NCBI GenBank assembly: GCA_019359245.1
Contig: JAHHHR010000006.1
Coordinates: forward strand, 1-64,000
Origin: Nostoc desertorum CM1-VF14
GTDB lineage: Bacteria > Cyanobacteriota > Cyanobacteriia > Cyanobacteriales > Nostocaceae
Reading direction: 5' to 3'
Length of the DNA: 64,000 nucleotides
Under the pieces are notes generated by a model that saw nothing but the letters and a program-made list of their open reading frames with translations, searched no databases and was not told where the DNA came from. Below, in pieces: positions 18,175 through 26,730 of this stretch. The translations under genes were made by a program, and so were the position numbers. The stretch's first letter is position 1. Each line of letters begins with the position of its first letter.

Positions 18175-19053
18175 CTACCAGTTTCGCCATCCGCCTTTGG
18201 GTGCGACTTCATTACTTGTAGACTTCAATCCATGACTTTGAATTAAAGATTGATATTCTGTGCTGCTTGCCCAACGGTCAATTTCTCGCGCCCGTAGCAC
18301 TGGCACTGGATGGGTTAATTGGGCTGTGCGGGCAGCTTTGACCATTTCACCTAGCTCGGTCTTGCTAATATCATCGTAAGCGCGGGCTTGGGCAACAAAG
18401 GCATCGAGATTCAGTTGTGGCGCTAAGGTGGGGGAACCACCCGCCAGCTTCATCAACACTGACATCACAACTTTGGGGTCTTGAGTTGCTAGTAATGCGG
18501 CGCGATCGCAGGTAAACTCAGCACAGCGTACCCATTCTAAAAGCTGTGCCTGTATTGCTTGAGCAACAAAAGTTCCAACATTGGGCACAATCGCCGCAGC
18601 TAATATTAATAAATTTACAGGCGTCAAATAAACACTATGATCACACTTGAGATGCCCCAACTCGTGAGCAATTACTGCCTGTATTTCTTCTGGGGTGAGG
18701 ATATCAATCAGGGATGTGTGTAGCACAACAAACGGCTGCTTACCCCGTACAGCAAAAGTATAGGCGTTGGGAGCCGGATGTTGCCGGACGTATAACTGAG
18801 GAGGCTCTATATCCAGAATTTTACAGGCATCTAATAACAGCTTGTATAAATCGGGGAGTTGCTTCTCACCCACTAGAATGCTGGAGGCAATATTCTCCAC
18901 ATAGAAAACCTGCTCTGCCATTGGTCCAAGCCAATTTCGCACCAACATATCTATGCCTGGTATTTGCTTGAGCGTTTTGGTAGCTTCCAGGTCTAATGGA
19001 TGACGAAATGAGTCAGCTTTTAAACCAATTAGCGGGGTTTTAAGGAAGGACAT
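18175..19053 (-). CDS. M48 family metallopeptidase
   Basis: A 292-aa zinc protease. The catalytic motif AVIAHELGHLKCDHS (HExxH, about residue 135) is followed by a hydrophobic segment (YLTPVNLLILAAAIVPNVG, about 150-170) and by the third zinc ligand in CAEFTCDRAALL. The start MSFLKTPLIGLKADSFRHPL (ATG 19053) is more natural than the upstream GTG at 19110, which would add a hydrophobic leader. The C-terminal region (HPVPVLRAREIDRW) is also typical of this cyanobacterial branch. It is related to HtpX and Oma1-type quality-control proteases, probably membrane-associated; the substrate is unknown. Confidence 0.88.
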   Translation of the reverse strand: MSFLKTPLIGLKADSFRHPLDLEATKTLKQIPGIDMLVRNWLGPMAEQVFYVENIASSILVGEKQLPDLYKLLLDACKILDIEPPQLYVRQHPAPNAYTFAVRGKQPFVVLHTSLIDILTPEEIQAVIAHELGHLKCDHSVYLTPVNLLILAAAIVPNVGTFVAQAIQAQLLEWVRCAEFTCDRAALLATQDPKVVMSVLMKLAGGSPTLAPQLNLDAFVAQARAYDDISKTELGEMVKAARTAQLTHPVPVLRAREIDRWASSTEYQSLIQSHGLKSTSNEVAPKGGWRNW

Positions 19054-19293
19054 AGTGCAGCAAGCTATAAAAAACACAACTATAGAATCTGGCTGTAGAT
19101 AAACAGCCACCCACAGTTAGTATAACGATTTAACTAGGCTGGACAGGGGGAGATGGGGGAGAAAATTTTACCTTATCTCCCTGATTCCCCTTGTTCCCGC
19201 CTCAGTCTCAACGAAGAGGCAGGGGGCAGAGAGAAAGAGGACAAGGGGCAGGGAGAAAAGGAGAAAAAGAACCTGCATTAAGCTTTTGACTTT

Positions 19294-19336
19294 CCCCCTG
19301 CTCCCTGCTCCCTGCCCCCTTGCTTCTTCCTGCTCC
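19294..19336. repeat. Short tandem repeat, CTCCCTG type
   Basis: Tandem 7-bp units close to CTCCCTG/CTCCCTT lie between murA and the protease gene. A purine-rich run of the complementary kind precedes it at 19143-19262. Similar arrays occur near 28030 and 34145. Confidence 0.6.
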
Positions 19337-19348
19337 CTTACCTCTTCT

Positions 19349-20656
19349 TCAACTTGACAGGCTACTGATGCTGGGAGCGATTTCTGTATCAGCAGATGTT
19401 TCGCCCACGCGGAGGATTTTAGCGCCCAATTGCTGCAACTTCATATCGAGACGATCATAGCCGCGATCGAGGTGCTGTAATCCTTGAATTGTGGTTTTTC
19501 CTTCTGCTGCCAATCCTGCTATGACTAGCGCTGCCGATGCTCGTAAGTCTGTGCCTAATACTGGTGCGCCAGACAATTTCGGTACTCCCCGAACGAAAGC
19601 AGCGTTGCCTTTAACACGAATGTCTGCCCCTAAGCGATTCAACTCTGAGGCATGACGCAAGCGATTTTCAAAGACAGATTCGTTAATCACGCTGTCGCCT
19701 TCGGCCAATGTCAGCAAAGCCATGAACGGCGCTTGCATATCTGTGGGAAAACCTGGATGGTATTGAGTTTCAATATCCGTTGCCTTGAGAGTTTCCGCCG
19801 GCAGAATACGTAAGTGTTCAGGTTTTTCCTCAATTATTGTTACTCCAATATCCCGCAGCTTGGCAATCACTGGTATAAGATGTTCTGGAGCCACTGGCGA
19901 GAGAAGAAGTTCGGAACGGGTAATTGCTGCTGCTAGCAAAAACGTTCCAGCCTCAATGCGATCGGGAATGATACTGTAGTCAACAGAATGCAGCTTGGGA
20001 ACTCCTTCGATAATAATCCTGCTAGTCCCCGCGCCCTTAATCTTCGCTCCCATCGCGTTACAGAAGTTAGCTAAATCAACTACTTCTGGTTCTCTGGCAG
20101 CATTTTCGATGATTGTTTCACCCTCTGCTAGGGTAGCCGCCATCATCAAGTTTTCTGTCGCTCCGACACTGGCGATATCTAAGTAAATCTTCGCACCTTG
20201 TAATCTCCGGCTGCTGCCAGGGACGTAGGCATTACAAATGCCATGCTCAATTTGTACTTCCGCTCCCATTGCTTGCAGTCCTCGAACATGCAAGTCAACT
20301 GGTCTTGCCCCAATAGCGCAACCACCGGGTAAGGGCATCTGCGCTACTCCCAATCTTGCCAGAATCGCACCAATGGCGAAGAAACTCGCCCTCAGTTGGG
20401 TAACTAGTTCGTAGGGAGCTTTTGATGTTTTAATTTCGCTGGCGTTGATGTCTAAAATATCGCCTTGCCGGGTTAAACGTACACCCAAAGCCGATAACAC
20501 CTGACCCATCCGCTCTACATCCGCCAATAAGGGGACATTGCGGATACGACAATCGCCCGGACACAGCAAGGCTCCAGCCATGATTACCAGTGCTGCATTT
20601 TTTGCCCCGCTAATTTTTACATGACCTCGCAAAGGATGCCCACCCCAAATTTGCAA
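19349..20656 (-). CDS. murA: UDP-N-acetylglucosamine 1-carboxyvinyltransferase
   Basis: First committed step of peptidoglycan synthesis: it moves enolpyruvate from PEP to UDP-GlcNAc in the cytoplasm. Visible are SGAKNAAL near the N-terminus (conserved Lys and Asn), [16 protein letters not shown], the loop [16 protein letters not shown] holding the reactive Cys, [35 protein letters not shown] and [17 protein letters not shown]. The 435-aa frame begins at a TTG with no ribosome binding site. Translation may really begin 20 codons upstream at an ATC codon (20716-20714), which has GGAGG seven bases before it (see findings). The C-terminal tail after GETSADTEI is short and variable. Confidence 0.95.
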   Translation of the reverse strand: MQIWGGHPLRGHVKISGAKNAALVIMAGALLCPGDCRIRNVPLLADVERMGQVLSALGVRLTRQGDILDINASEIKTSKAPYELVTQLRASFFAIGAILARLGVAQMPLPGGCAIGARPVDLHVRGLQAMGAEVQIEHGICNAYVPGSSRRLQGAKIYLDIASVGATENLMMAATLAEGETIIENAAREPEVVDLANFCNAMGAKIKGAGTSRIIIEGVPKLHSVDYSIIPDRIEAGTFLLAAAITRSELLLSPVAPEHLIPVIAKLRDIGVTIIEEKPEHLRILPAETLKATDIETQYHPGFPTDMQAPFMALLTLAEGDSVINESVFENRLRHASELNRLGADIRVKGNAAFVRGVPKLSGAPVLGTDLRASAALVIAGLAAEGKTTIQGLQHLDRGYDRLDMKLQQLGAKILRVGETSADTEIAPSISSLSS

Positions 20657-20716
20657 GACTGAGGAGTCTGCTTCTGGAGCAATTTTGGCATCTGGTAAGC
20701 TGGTAGAAGGATTGAT

Positions 20717-21128
20717 AAGCCTACCTCCAAAAGTAATACGTATTTTATGATGTTTGAAGTTGGTTTTGATTCTACATTAAAGATTCAAATTGTCCACATT
20801 TTAAAGCAACATCTTGCATAAAAAAATTGTTTTTTGGTGAAAAATTCAGCCTGAGAAGGAGTAATAGCAAGCTTTTTGAGCTTTTAAAAAATTTAATAAA
20901 AACGAACAAATAAGTAGTAGTTTTAAGCTAAATTAAATACTCAGTAAGATAACTTAAGTGTTCTCTAAAAATCGATGCTGTCCTGTTCAGTTAATATTTT
21001 GATTCGACCTACTATTCCCTGAAAAACTTGTTTCCAGTCTGAGCCTCTTAAACGAGGTGTTATGTTTTCACTTGACAAAGGTAAAACATAGCGCAATAAT
21101 AGGAAATTGTCGATAAGTACAAGTGCCA
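20717..21128. other. Upstream region of murA and tRNA-Leu
   Basis: No gene. It holds the presumed murA promoter (minus strand) and the tRNA-Leu promoter at 21072-21100 (plus strand). The rest is AT-rich. Confidence 0.5.
21072..21100 (+). promoter_or_regulatory. Sigma-70-type promoter for tRNA-Leu(CAG)
   Basis: TTGACA (21072-21077) and AATAAT (21095-21100) are separated by 17 bp. The predicted transcription start is near 21107, about 20 nt before the mature tRNA. Confidence 0.7.
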
Positions 21129-21210
21129 GCGGAACTGGCGGAATTGGCAGACGCGCTAGATTCAGGTTCTAGTGCCGCAAGGCTTCCGGGTTCAAGTCCC
21201 GGGTTCCGCA
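21129..21210 (+). tRNA. trnL: tRNA-Leu (anticodon CAG)
   Basis: The acceptor stem GCGGAAC pairs with GTTCCGC, with discriminator A. The anticodon arm CTAGA-TTCAGGT-TCTAG gives CAG. There is a class II variable arm (GTGCCGCAAGGCTTC) and the T arm CGGGTTCAAGTCCCG. Length 82 nt; no CCA encoded. Confidence 0.95.
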
Positions 21211-21214
21211 TATC

Positions 21215-21318
21215 ATTTTGGATTTTAGATTGCCGATAGGGCAGCGTAAAGCCTGCGGCATGGCTTCGGTTAGAGCGAGTCCAGGAGCGTCTTCTCGACT
21301 AATCTAAAAATCCAAAAT
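21215..21318. repeat. Inverted-repeat element between tRNA-Leu and the methyltransferase gene
   Basis: The arms ATTTTGGATTTTAGATT (21215-21231) and AATCTAAAAATCCAAAAT (21301-21318) enclose a GC-rich dispersed repeat with GGTTAGAGCGAGTCCAGGAG. The left arm matches the inverted repeat behind rnz at 3302. The right arm ends only 8 nt before the methyltransferase start codon, so the element probably supplies the 5' leader of that gene. Confidence 0.6.
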
Positions 21319-21326
21319 CTAAAATC

Positions 21327-22103
21327 GTGTTGACCAGTTTACAAAATTCCCTAGTCAAACAAATCCGCAAACTTCACTCCACTAAGGAGCGGCACAAGCA
21401 GCAATTATTTTTACTCGAAGGGACGCACCTGTTAGAGGAAGCTTGTGCGGTTAATTACCCACTAGAAACAGTGTGTTGTACTCCAGATTGGCAAGCAGCC
21501 CACTCGTCACTCTGGGAAGAAGCTTGTAGTAAAAGCGATCGCGCCGAAATTGTCAGTAAAGAAGTATTGGATGCGATCGCTACTACAGTCCAACCCGATG
21601 GTGTGGTGGCAACGGCAAAACGAAGCGTTCGCCAAACTCAACTACCATTTACTGGTTTAGTCCTAGCTTTAGAAACCGTACAAGACCCGGGGAATTTGGG
21701 TACAATGATTCGCACTGCGGCGGCAGTAGGAGCATCAGGTTTGTGGGTAAGTGGAGATAGTGTAGATTTAGACAGCCCGAAAGTTCTCCGGGCTTCAGCA
21801 GGGCAATGGTTTCGCCTAGCAACGGCCGTAACTGAAGATTTAAAAGCTACAGTTCAACAAAGTCAACAGGCAGGAATGCAGGTAGTGGCAACCTTACCCA
21901 GTGCGACTTTAACTTATTGGGACGTGGACTGGCGCAAACCCAGTTTGATTTTACTGGGAAATGAGGGTGCTGGATTGTCGGCAGAATTAGCAGCGATCGC
22001 AGACAAACAAGTAAGAATTCCTTTGAGTCCTGGGGTGGAATCTTTGAATGTAGCGATCGCAGCTGCTTTGATGTTGTACGAAGCTCGACGGCAAATGAGT
22101 TAA
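21327..22103 (+). CDS. TrmH/SpoU family RNA 2'-O-methyltransferase
   Basis: A 258-aa SPOUT-fold enzyme that methylates ribose 2'-OH in tRNA or rRNA using SAM. The N-terminal part (LTSLQNSLVKQIRKL, KQQLFLLEGTHLLEEA) is the substrate-binding SpoU_sub_bind domain, similar to L30e. The catalytic domain shows motif 1 DPGNLGTMIRTAAAVGASG, motif 2 ILLGNEGAGLS and motif 3 RIPLSPGVESLNVAIAAALM, with the knot-forming C-terminus. The start may be GTG 21327 or TTG 21330, with no clear ribosome binding site because a repeat lies directly upstream. The exact RNA target cannot be read from the sequence. Confidence 0.92.
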   Translation: MLTSLQNSLVKQIRKLHSTKERHKQQLFLLEGTHLLEEACAVNYPLETVCCTPDWQAAHSSLWEEACSKSDRAEIVSKEVLDAIATTVQPDGVVATAKRSVRQTQLPFTGLVLALETVQDPGNLGTMIRTAAAVGASGLWVSGDSVDLDSPKVLRASAGQWFRLATAVTEDLKATVQQSQQAGMQVVATLPSATLTYWDVDWRKPSLILLGNEGAGLSAELAAIADKQVRIPLSPGVESLNVAIAAALMLYEARRQMS

Positions 22104-22137
22104 GAGTTAGGAGTTAAAACTTAGAACTCATAAATCA

Positions 22138-22389
22138 TCAATTTTCTTTAGTTTTTGTCTTTTCTTCAAGATATTGTTCAATATCAGCAACTGCATCTTC
22201 AAGAGCGGCTAAATCAATATTTGTCAAGTCTTGATCTTCGACTTCACTAAAATTAGTAGTATGCAGTTGTGCGAGTTCTGGGATTTCTTCTTCATCTGGA
22301 CTTTCTTGTAAGATATCCTCCAACTGATCAAGGGATTCTTGAAATACTTGATCAGCGATGTGGCGCTTTTGTGGCTGACTTTGCTCCAT
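22138..22389 (-). CDS. Small acidic conserved protein
   Basis: An 83-aa protein rich in Asp and Glu (IPELAQLHTTNFSEVEDQDL, and DAVADIEQYLEEKTKTKEN at the end). It is predicted helical, with no membrane segment or Cys motif. The ATG at 22389 opens MEQSQPQKRHIADQVFQESL, which I believe recurs in Nostocales. It is convergent with the methyltransferase gene. Function unknown. Confidence 0.65.
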   Translation of the reverse strand: MEQSQPQKRHIADQVFQESLDQLEDILQESPDEEEIPELAQLHTTNFSEVEDQDLTNIDLAALEDAVADIEQYLEEKTKTKEN

Positions 22390-22576
22390 AATATTGACTG
22401 GAAAATCCTGATTTAGTGAGCTAATTTTGATTGCAGTTTCTACAAATTTAAATTTTGCACTTATAACATCATAGTTGCGTATTCTTGAGCATCCGCATTA
22501 CCTGGGGTAAAAAATCAATCATTTGTTTTTCATTAGAATAATTAAGATTCATTAAATGACGAATAACTAACCATTT

Positions 22577-23002
22577 TTAGGTTGTAACACTTGGGTTTTG
22601 GATTTGCAAAAATTTGTCTAACATGACACTGGGAATTGGTCGTGGGCGCATTGTCTGTGCATCTACCCAAACCCATAGCGCCTCTGCCGTGACTAACAAA
22701 TTATCTTCGTTTTTTTTACGAATTTCGTAGCATCGCAAGGCACGAGTCCCGCGCATTTCCTTCAACCAGGTAGTGACTTCTAGGGTATCTCCTGCTACTG
22801 CTGGGCGTAAATAGTCAATTTCTACCCGCCGCATGACAAATACGCCACCTACTTGCCGATATACATCTAAAGTTAAACCCAGGTATTCTGAATGCTCAAT
22901 GGCTGCTTGTTCTAGATAATTTTGGTAGACGGCATTATTTACATGCCCAAGGGCGTCCATCTCATAGTGTCGAACGCGTAGCAGAGTTTTGAATGGTGGC
23001 AT
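22577..23002 (-). CDS. Hotdog-fold acyl-CoA thioesterase
   Basis: A 141-aa protein of the 4-hydroxybenzoyl-CoA thioesterase family. The active-site region is VRHYEMDALGHVNNAVYQNY with the catalytic Asp; then come the long helix YLEQAAIEHSEYLGL, and VFVMRRVEIDYLRPAVAGDT with LEVTTWLKE, forming the central sheet. It hydrolyses an acyl-CoA or acyl-ACP thioester. In cyanobacteria a related enzyme acts on dihydroxynaphthoyl-CoA in phylloquinone synthesis, but the substrate of this copy cannot be assigned. It is a single gene. Confidence 0.88.
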   Translation of the reverse strand: MPPFKTLLRVRHYEMDALGHVNNAVYQNYLEQAAIEHSEYLGLTLDVYRQVGGVFVMRRVEIDYLRPAVAGDTLEVTTWLKEMRGTRALRCYEIRKKNEDNLLVTAEALWVWVDAQTMRPRPIPSVMLDKFLQIQNPSVTT

Positions 23003-23143
23003 AGTTTAGTTGGTAATACGGCACTGTTTTTTACACTTCTCTATATTAGTTTTTCTATTTCAGTGCCTTTACTACCTCATGCGTAGGTATAGCCCGTCGT
23101 AGACATTGCTTGTTCGCGGTCAGCGCGAGTTACCACTTTGATT

Positions 23144-23392
23144 TTATATGGCTCTGCGCTCTTGAGGGGCACACCATTGAGCTATTAGTTCAATTCGTGC
23201 TTGCTGGATTAATTCCAAAACTTGTGATTGATTACAACCATAGGTAGATGCTAACAATTCCTCACCTTGTCTTTTTGCCTCGTCAGCTGATGCACCAAAG
23301 GTCATGATTTCTTCATCTTGGTTAGCTGTAATTCTCTCAACTGGAATGATACAGATATATTGCGGTTCATTATGTCTTATTTGTTGCACCAT
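23144..23392 (-). CDS. Small conserved protein of unknown function
   Basis: An 82-aa protein, MVQQIRHNEPQYICIIPVER at the start, then a predicted helical region (SADEAKRQGEELLASTYGCN and VLELIQQARIELIAQW). No catalytic motif is visible. The composition is ordinary for a small cytosolic protein. A dispersed repeat lies between its stop codon and the thioesterase gene. I do not recognise the family. Confidence 0.6.
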   Translation of the reverse strand: MVQQIRHNEPQYICIIPVERITANQDEEIMTFGASADEAKRQGEELLASTYGCNQSQVLELIQQARIELIAQWCAPQERRAI

Positions 23393-23821
23393 TATTTACC
23401 TGCCTTTTTACTGTTAATTGTGTCTATTTTCAAGTCTAGATAAATCACGAGTCAAAGTGAAACATCGTCAATATTTAAGTAGTTTGTGATTTGAAAATAC
23501 TAAATTTTATACCTAATTAAGACAACGTTAAGAATTTTCTCAAAATCGCCAAACTTTGGAGTCTAAACAGTTACATATGGGAAAATTAATTTAAGCATCA
23601 ACAAATATCTTTTTGTAAATTTTTGTTCGTTTTTTAGATTTCAGTAATTCGTTGAGATATATGCATTGGCACTGGCTGCATGAATTAATTTCAATCTCTG
23701 TTGGTTAATCTTTGGGATTCAGTAATAAAGGCTGATACCCCTAAAAATCAACTTTTATTTACTCAATCCAGGCTTAATGCATTGAGTCAGTGCAAGTTTA
23801 ATAAAAATTGGAGGTTATAAA
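23393..23821. other. Long leader region of a small membrane-protein gene
   Basis: No gene of its own. A good ribosome binding site (GGAGG, near 23809-23813) ends it. The region is AT-rich, and the promoter for the minus-strand 82-aa gene must lie at its left end. Confidence 0.45.
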
Positions 23822-23959
23822 ATGGCAATTCGGAATAACTTAGTTACCAATTTCTGGCAAAAAGTACAAAAAGATTCAGTTAGTTGGGGATCTTTAGCTC
23901 TTTGGATCAGTGCATTAGTTGTTATGTTAGTAATGCTTACCATGTTTTCTAACGCTTAA
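23822..23959 (+). CDS. 45-aa single-span membrane protein
   Basis: A short gene missed by size filters: 45 codons from ATG 23822 to TAA. The first 22 residues are polar (AIRNNLVTNFWQKVQKDSVS), followed by one membrane helix (SLALWISALVVMLVMLTMF). GGAGG stands 8 nt before the ATG, and an imperfect hairpin (TAGTTCC/GGAACTA, near 23978-24005) follows the stop. A good start signal, a clean membrane segment and a hairpin after the stop argue that it is real. It resembles small thylakoid or heterocyst-related peptides in form only; the function is unknown. Confidence 0.65.
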   Translation: MAIRNNLVTNFWQKVQKDSVSWGSLALWISALVVMLVMLTMFSNA

Positions 23960-24041
23960 TCTCAGCAAGTTTATTCTAGTTCCTGGGCAACAGCCTGGGA
24001 ACTAACATAGGGTAGACTTTCATCCCTAGAAAACTTAAATT

Positions 24042-24356
24042 ATGAACTGCAAACTTCTGGCAACAGTCGTAGTCCTAGCTACTACTAGCTTTGTAACCCC
24101 TGTTAAATCTCAAGAACCTAGTACTGACACTCCAGCAAAATCGAATCAAGTTTTGAATGCTTGTGTTCAGAATCAAGCAGAAACTTTACCGAATCCCTTT
24201 AGTGATGTGCCATCAGACCATTGGGCTTTTAAAGCGGTTCTGACTATGCACTACTGCGGTGCTTTCCGCAAAGCTACGCCACCAGCTTTATTTCAAAAAC
24301 TGCAACCAACAAATAGCCAGCAGCAACCGCAGAAAGAACCGCAGTTTCAAAAATAG
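24042..24356 (+). CDS. Secreted protein with a partial SLH-like motif
   Basis: A 104-aa protein with an N-terminal signal peptide (NCKLLATVVVLATTSFVTPV, cleaved near KSQ). The middle segment NPFSDVPSDHWAFKAVLTMH resembles the start of an S-layer homology domain, which in cyanobacteria binds cell-wall polymer. Only about half a domain is present. The C-terminus is Gln/Pro-rich (PTNSQQQPQKEPQFQK). It follows the small membrane-protein gene on the same strand. The protein is probably periplasmic. Confidence 0.65.
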   Translation: MNCKLLATVVVLATTSFVTPVKSQEPSTDTPAKSNQVLNACVQNQAETLPNPFSDVPSDHWAFKAVLTMHYCGAFRKATPPALFQKLQPTNSQQQPQKEPQFQK

Positions 24357-24460
24357 GGCGTTGCTGAATAAAGATATAAAAGTTTGAGTAGCAAAAGCCG
24401 CCGATTGAAATTTCGATGGACGTTGAGAGAAAGAGAATTGTGCTAGATGCAAAAAGTATG

Positions 24461-25126
24461 CTATTTGGTGTCTAATGGTATTTTCGCTTTTTGAAATACC
24501 TGCTCAACAGTAAATTCTAGCCCTTCAAATAAAGAATCTTTGAGTAATTCTTCTCCCATATAAGTTTGTGGTGCTGCATCTGGATAAAAAACAGTAATGC
24601 TTCTGGCTTGACTATCTACTACCCACATCCGCAGCACCTTAGCATCTAAATAGTCTTTGGCTTTAGCCGCCATTTGTCCAAAGGTTTGTCCTGGTGAGAG
24701 AGTCGCAGTCTTGGCGGTTTCCGTCGATTGCGATAGCGTAGCGTTAGCGAGTCTTCGAGCGTCACTCTCGAACCCGAAGGGGGAAATAATCTCAATCACT
24801 AAATCAGGAGGAACAGGACAAGCTTCGTTTTCATCCCAGTTGGCGGGTAAACGTTCATAAGAAATGTACAAAATATCAGGAATTGGCATCCAATCTCGCC
24901 CCCGACGGGTTAATGCAACAGCCCATTCCGGGCAAACTTCTCCTTTCCCCTCGCACGATTGCTCAATCAAATTCAGAAGGACGCGGGTAAGTTTTGCGTG
25001 GAAAAATTTTGGTGACATTTTAGGAATTGCTTGACCATCAATAAGTTCATAAGTTATATCTCCCTCACCTGGAGAAAGATTTAAGAACTCTTGCAAGGTT
25101 AATTGATTCTTGGCTTGGAGTATCAT
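24461..25126 (-). CDS. Uma2 family endonuclease-like protein carrying an inserted repeat
   Basis: A 221-aa protein of the large cyanobacterial Uma2 (DUF820) family with a PD-(D/E)xK nuclease fold. Visible are LTLQEFLNL at the N-terminus, YELIDGQ, EWAVALT, PIPDILYIS, PDLVIEIISP and KAKDYLDAKVLRMWVVD. In ordinary members IISP runs almost directly into SxQTFG. Here a run of about 26 residues (FGFESDARRLANATLSQSTE, then TAKTATL) separates them, encoded by a dispersed repeat at 24709-24786. The insert is in frame and falls next to the active-site strand, so activity is uncertain. The family is abundant in Nostoc; its role is not settled. Confidence 0.82.
   Translation of the reverse strand: MILQAKNQLTLQEFLNLSPGEGDITYELIDGQAIPKMSPKFFHAKLTRVLLNLIEQSCEGKGEVCPEWAVALTRRGRDWMPIPDILYISYERLPANWDENEACPVPPDLVIEIISPFGFESDARRLANATLSQSTETAKTATLSPGQTFGQMAAKAKDYLDAKVLRMWVVDSQARSITVFYPDAAPQTYMGEELLKDSLFEGLEFTVEQVFQKAKIPLDTK
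24709..24786. repeat. Short dispersed repeat inserted in a coding sequence
   Basis: About 78 bp of GC-rich sequence (GGTTTCCGTCGATTGCGATA, later GTTAGCGAGTCTTCGAGCGT). It shares these blocks with the intergenic repeat at 6174-6245 and partly with 21243-21295. The length is a multiple of three, which keeps the Uma2 frame open. The exact ends are uncertain by a few bases. Confidence 0.7.
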
Positions 25127-25244
25127 GGCTCATTAATTCGTAATTCGTAATTGAAGAACAGAGCAACTAATTTTTATTCTGACTCCTGTTAGCGGTAGCG
25201 GGGCGTTTAGCCTATTCTGACTCCTTAATTCTTCTTCAAATTCT

Positions 25245-26336
25245 TCACATTCCCCGCAAAACTTGCCGAATAATATCTGATGGCACTTCATCGGTAACTG
25301 TTACTACACCAATCTCTGTTGGTAAAACGAACCGCACTTTCCCCGCTTTGACTTTCTTATCTAACTGCAACGCGTCAATAATTGCTTCAATATCTACCCC
25401 AGATGGTAACTGAGTTGGTAAACCTGCTTTTTGAATTAAAGCATTTTGACGTTCCGTGTCTTCCTTTTGCCACATTCCTAATTCCACAGCAATTTGACCG
25501 GCTGCTACCATGCCAATGGCCACCGCTTCACCGTGATTTACTAGACGATAACCAGTCAAACTTTCCACTGCATGACCGATAGTATGTCCATAGTTGAGAA
25601 TCGCCCGCAATCCGCCTTCTTTCTCATCTTTGCTAACAACGTCGGCCTTTGCTTGACAAGAGCGTGTTAATATGGCGTTTATTAGCTCAGGTTTTACATA
25701 GCGGAGTTGATCGAGCCGTTTACTTGCTTCCAACTGGGCAAACAATTCAGCATCCCAAATTACACCATACTTAATGACTTCTGCCATTCCTGCCCGAAAC
25801 TCGCGCATAGGAAGGGTTTTCAACACATCTGGGTCAATTAATACTAGACGCGGTTGATGGAATGCCCCAATCAAGTTTTTACCGTGGGGATGATTTACGC
25901 CAGTTTTGCCACCAATTGCCGAATCTACCATCGCCAAAAGAGTTGTAGGCACTTGGACAACATTAATGCCCCGCAGCCAGGTTGCGGCTGCAAAGCCAGT
26001 CATATCACCAATCACACCTCCGCCCAAAGCCACCATAGTAGAAGAACGTTCTAGGCGGTTTTCTAAGGCGATATCGTAAAGTTTTTGGATGGAATTGAGG
26101 GTTTTGTAGCGTTCCCCTGGTGGTAGGGTGCAACTAGCAACTTCAAATCCAGCAGATGTTAGGGATGCGATCGCTCTTTCCCCAAAATGCTTAAAAATAG
26201 TAGGATTAGAAACCAGCAATACCTTCTTGCCTAGCTTGAGACTGGCCATCTGTTGACCCAGTTGATCTAAATTCAAAGATGCGATCGCAATCTCATAAGA
26301 CTGCTCTGGTAAATTCACATTAATTACAGAAGTCAT
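25245..26336 (-). CDS. aroB: 3-dehydroquinate synthase
   Basis: Second step of the shikimate pathway: it converts DAHP to 3-dehydroquinate using NAD and a metal ion. The 363-aa length is normal. Visible are [30 protein letters not shown], the NAD-binding [40 protein letters not shown] with [11 protein letters not shown], the metal-ligand Glu in [10 protein letters not shown], and the metal-binding [11 protein letters not shown] and [11 protein letters not shown] chose ATG 26336 ([12 protein letters not shown]); an AGGGG element is 9 nt upstream, and the longer frame adds an unlikely 15-residue leader. The upstream DNA holds short tandem repeats and the divergent petL gene. Confidence 0.96.
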   Translation of the reverse strand: MTSVINVNLPEQSYEIAIASLNLDQLGQQMASLKLGKKVLLVSNPTIFKHFGERAIASLTSAGFEVASCTLPPGERYKTLNSIQKLYDIALENRLERSSTMVALGGGVIGDMTGFAAATWLRGINVVQVPTTLLAMVDSAIGGKTGVNHPHGKNLIGAFHQPRLVLIDPDVLKTLPMREFRAGMAEVIKYGVIWDAELFAQLEASKRLDQLRYVKPELINAILTRSCQAKADVVSKDEKEGGLRAILNYGHTIGHAVESLTGYRLVNHGEAVAIGMVAAGQIAVELGMWQKEDTERQNALIQKAGLPTQLPSGVDIEAIIDALQLDKKVKAGKVRFVLPTEIGVVTVTDEVPSDIIRQVLRGM

Positions 26337-26429
26337 TGCCCAACCCCTAAACAAGCGCCCGTGGGCTGTATTGTATCGCAATCTGGGGAGCAGGGGAGGC
26401 AGGGGAGGATGAGGGGGATGAGGCGAATA

Positions 26430-26466
26430 ACCAATGACAAATGACCAATGACCAATGACTAATGAT
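26430..26466. repeat. Short tandem repeat, CCAATGA type
   Basis: Tandem 7-bp units CCAATGA/CAAATGA/CTAATGA between aroB and petL. This is another STRR array. Confidence 0.65.
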
Positions 26467-26501
26467 TCAATAGATTTAGGAAGTATTGTGGAGAAAAATA
26501 A

Positions 26502-26597
26502 ATGTTTGCGATTGTAGCTTACATCGGCTTTTTAGCTTTGTTCTTTGGTTTGGCTGTTGGTCTGCTGTTCGGTCTGCGGACTGCCAAGATAATTTAG
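26502..26597 (+). CDS. petL: Cytochrome b6f complex subunit PetL
   Basis: A 31-codon gene below usual size limits. The product begins [20 protein letters not shown] and ends FGLRTAKII, a single membrane helix closely matching cyanobacterial PetL, the small subunit at the periphery of the thylakoid cytochrome b6f complex that stabilises the dimer. GGAG lies 8 nt before the ATG. It is divergent from aroB and convergent with bioB, and stands alone as is common for petL. Confidence rests on the [12 protein letters not shown] and LLFGLR-AKI motifs, recognised from memory. Confidence 0.88.
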   Translation: MFAIVAYIGFLALFFGLAVGLLFGLRTAKII

Positions 26598-26730
26598 CCA
26601 AAACTTTTGTGGGGCGGGCAGCGTTCGACTGAGGGTCTTTGCGCTGAACGAAGCCGAAGCGTCACGCCGAAGTCTTGCCTGCCCTGAGTTTACTAAGGAC
26701 GGGCAAGACACCCATCCTACAAAAAGATAT
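26598..26730. repeat. GC-rich dispersed repeat between petL and bioB
   Basis: Positions about 26620-26715 hold GC-rich repeat sequence (AACGAAGCCGAAGCGTCACG, then GGGCAAGACACCCATCC) of the type scattered in Nostoc intergenic DNA. There is no gene. Confidence 0.5.

Noticed and set aside
24357..24375. GGGCGTTGCTGAATA as an IS end
   Set aside because: It resembles ends of some cyanobacterial insertion sequences, but no partner end or transposase fragment is present nearby.
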